Below are positions 62,729 through 64,000 of a stretch of DNA of 64,000 bases, piece by piece. Position numbers and translations under genes: made by a program. The stretch's first letter is position 1; each line of letters starts with the position of its first letter. Location: NCBI RefSeq assembly GCF_022288725.1, contig NZ_JAKNTA010000002.1, positions 408,404 to 472,403 of the forward strand, written 5' to 3'. Below the pieces are notes generated by a model. It had not been told where the DNA came from. It did not search any database and saw nothing but the letters and a program-made list of their open reading frames with translations. The DNA comes from Kitasatospora sp. A2-31. GTDB lineage: Bacteria; Actinomycetota; Actinomycetes; Streptomycetales; Streptomycetaceae.

Positions 62729-63228
62729 TCGGGGGTACCGGCGCGACGGATGCGGCGGCTGCCCGTCGGAAGGACGCCCTGCTCGTGGGGCTGGCCGCCC
62801 CGGTGCTGCTCGCCGTCGTGATCGTCGTCGGGCAGGCAGCCGCGGCCGTCCCGGGCGTGGACCCGGGCCTGGGGATGGTCCTCGGCGGGCTGGCGGCCAT
62901 CGCGGTGTCCGCCCCGGCTCTCCGGGCCCACGGGCGCCGGCAGGCCGAGCGCGGGCAGTACGACCGGCACCAGCGGCCCGCCGACCGGGTCCGGTCCCTG
63001 CTCGACGCCCTGGAGTCCGGGGCGACCGTCCCGCCGGGCTGGCGGGTGGCCGACGACGTCGTGGCCGCGGACGGGCTGACGCCCTGGGGCGCCGTGGCCG
63101 TCGGCGGCATCGAGGTGTTGGGGAAGGACCGGCTCACCGCCGCGTTCCACGGCCGCTCGGCGCTGCGGAGCCAGCCGCCCCGGCGCCGAGCGGGTTCCTC
63201 CGGCGCCTGCGCCAGTAGGCGGCGGTGA
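62729..63228 (+). pseudogene. TIGR04222-type membrane protein, 3' part after IS insertion
   Basis: Continuation of the gene at 61272. The restored reading is ...RRRGLL-VGGTGATDAAAARRK, then two hydrophobic helices (VGLAAPVLLAVVIVVGQAAA, VLGGLAAIAVSAPAL) and a Cys-poor tail up to 63228. It ends convergently with the next gene, overlapping it by 95 bp. Translation from the GTG at 62785 might still yield a fragment. Confidence 0.8.
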
Positions 63229-63805
63229 CGGCGGCCAGCAGCGGACCCCAGAGCAGCAACGGCGCGTAGCACACCACCAGGACGACGGTGCGCCAGTCGT
63301 GCGTGGCCAGGGGGATGCCTGCGTCGTCCAGCGGCTGCCCCGTGAGCGTGAGCCCGTTGGCCAGCATCACCGCGCTGTAGAGCGGTACGACCGTCAGTAT
63401 CGCGGCCCCGAGGCCGGCCGGTCCGACGGCGGCCACCAGCGGCACCCGGCGCCCCCGCAGGCCGGGGATCCACCGGGGGAACACCTCGCCCCACGGGGCG
63501 ACCAGGCCGACGGCGGCGAACGCCAGCACCTCGGAGACCACCGACAGCAGCACCACGTACAGCTCGATCGGCAGCCAGCCGAGGTTCCCGGACTCCTGCG
63601 CCCCGCCGCCGTCCAGCGGGGCGTGGAAGGTGCACGTCGCGATCCGCCAGATGCTGGACGGCAGGACGGTGAAGGGGACGGCGAAGGCGGCGGTCCGCGC
63701 CCACCGGGGCACCCCGGGCACGACGGCGTGGGCGGCGGTCCAGGCGGCGCGCAGCCGCCGGGGCGGGCGTGCGGGCGGTAGCGGCAGGTCGGCGGCGACG
63801 GTCAT
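63134..63805 (-). CDS. Polytopic membrane protein, function unknown
   Basis: A 223-residue protein with five hydrophobic segments (TAAFAVPFTVLPSSIWRIAT, PIELYVVLLSVVSEVLAFAA, VPLVAAVGPAGLGAAILTVV, TVVLVVCYAPLLLWGPLLAA). Similar proteins occur widely in Streptomyces with no assigned role. ATG 63805 has GGAGAG. The last 95 bp overlap the 3' end of the broken gene on the other strand. No gene is seen in 63806-64000. Confidence 0.75.
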   Translation of the reverse strand: MTVAADLPLPPARPPRRLRAAWTAAHAVVPGVPRWARTAAFAVPFTVLPSSIWRIATCTFHAPLDGGGAQESGNLGWLPIELYVVLLSVVSEVLAFAAVGLVAPWGEVFPRWIPGLRGRRVPLVAAVGPAGLGAAILTVVPLYSAVMLANGLTLTGQPLDDAGIPLATHDWRTVVLVVCYAPLLLWGPLLAAVTAAYWRRRRRNPLGAGAAGSAAPSGRGTRR

Positions 63806-64000
63806 GGTGGCTCTCCGGCGGTGATGGTGAGGGCCGGGCGGGTGTCGGCCCGGCCCGCCACCGAAGATCGCATTCGCAGACCCGTGCCCACCTCGTCCAG
63901 TGGACCGAACCACCTCCCCCGCGCGAGGGGCCTCACCCGGAGCCGGCCTCCCGCTCCTGGCGGATCCCCGTCCCCGTTCCCGACGAACCACCCGTGGTAC

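Overview
The window is very G+C-rich DNA. It has GTG/TTG starts, GGAGG-type ribosome binding sites, TANNNT leaderless promoters and rare TTA codons. Together with SulP/carbonic anhydrase, MoxR/DUF58, Ser/Thr kinase and nSTAND-WD40 genes, this points to a chromosomal segment of a Streptomycetaceae actinomycete (Streptomyces or Kitasatospora-like). It starts in a 17-G run inside a LuxR-type regulator gene, so base 1 may be a contig edge. I see no rRNA, tRNA, CRISPR array or PKS/NRPS cluster.

Layout. 1-13.3 kb: metabolic and transport genes (GH15 glycosidase, MFS exporter, two DUF1772 membrane proteins with an AraC regulator, alpha/beta hydrolase, orphan gltD-like gene, MDR reductase, YhgE/Pip-like permease). 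13.3-17.9 kb: an acetyltransferase, then a visibly lower-G+C pair encoding a 900-residue CHAT (caspase-like) protease and a degenerate Nudix protein. 18-25 kb: LLM oxidoreductase, cupin and a five-gene translationally coupled DUF4129/MoxR/DUF58 membrane operon. 25.3-29.8 kb: secreted PI-PLC, Tat-type class A beta-lactamase, and a second lower-G+C pair (leaderless small protein plus integral-membrane HEXXH metallopeptidase). 29.8-40.6 kb: a 25-codon bL37-like ribosomal gene, TetR plus secreted beta-propeller, DHFR, MBL hydrolase, two secreted wall hydrolases, and a giant XRE-nSTAND-WD40 signalling ATPase. 40.6-51.6 kb: SDR, SUKH-kinase-SUKH set, VOC/AraC pair, a PASTA-less receptor kinase, and a MocR regulator divergent from a phosphoesterase over direct repeats. 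51.6-56.8 kb: SulP transporter with beta-carbonic anhydrase, SDR/TetR pair, Nudix. 57-60 kb: an RNA-repair operon archease - CapA-like phosphoesterase - RtcB. 61.2-63.8 kb: a TIGR04222-type membrane protein gene cut by an IS5-family element, and a last membrane protein.

Most notable points. rtcB is split by an in-frame TGA at a CTT-TGA-G site identical in its core to the prfB programmed +1 frameshift signal, and all RtcB motifs are intact on both sides. The two low-G+C loci (CHAT/Nudix and leaderless protein/metallopeptidase) each carry one TTA (bldA) codon and look like protease-centred conflict modules. The IS insertion is clean: the host frame is restored exactly (285 codons) when the element and one CTAG copy are removed. 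Many genes have TANNNT boxes 6-8 nt before the start codon and no Shine-Dalgarno, so leaderless translation is common here.
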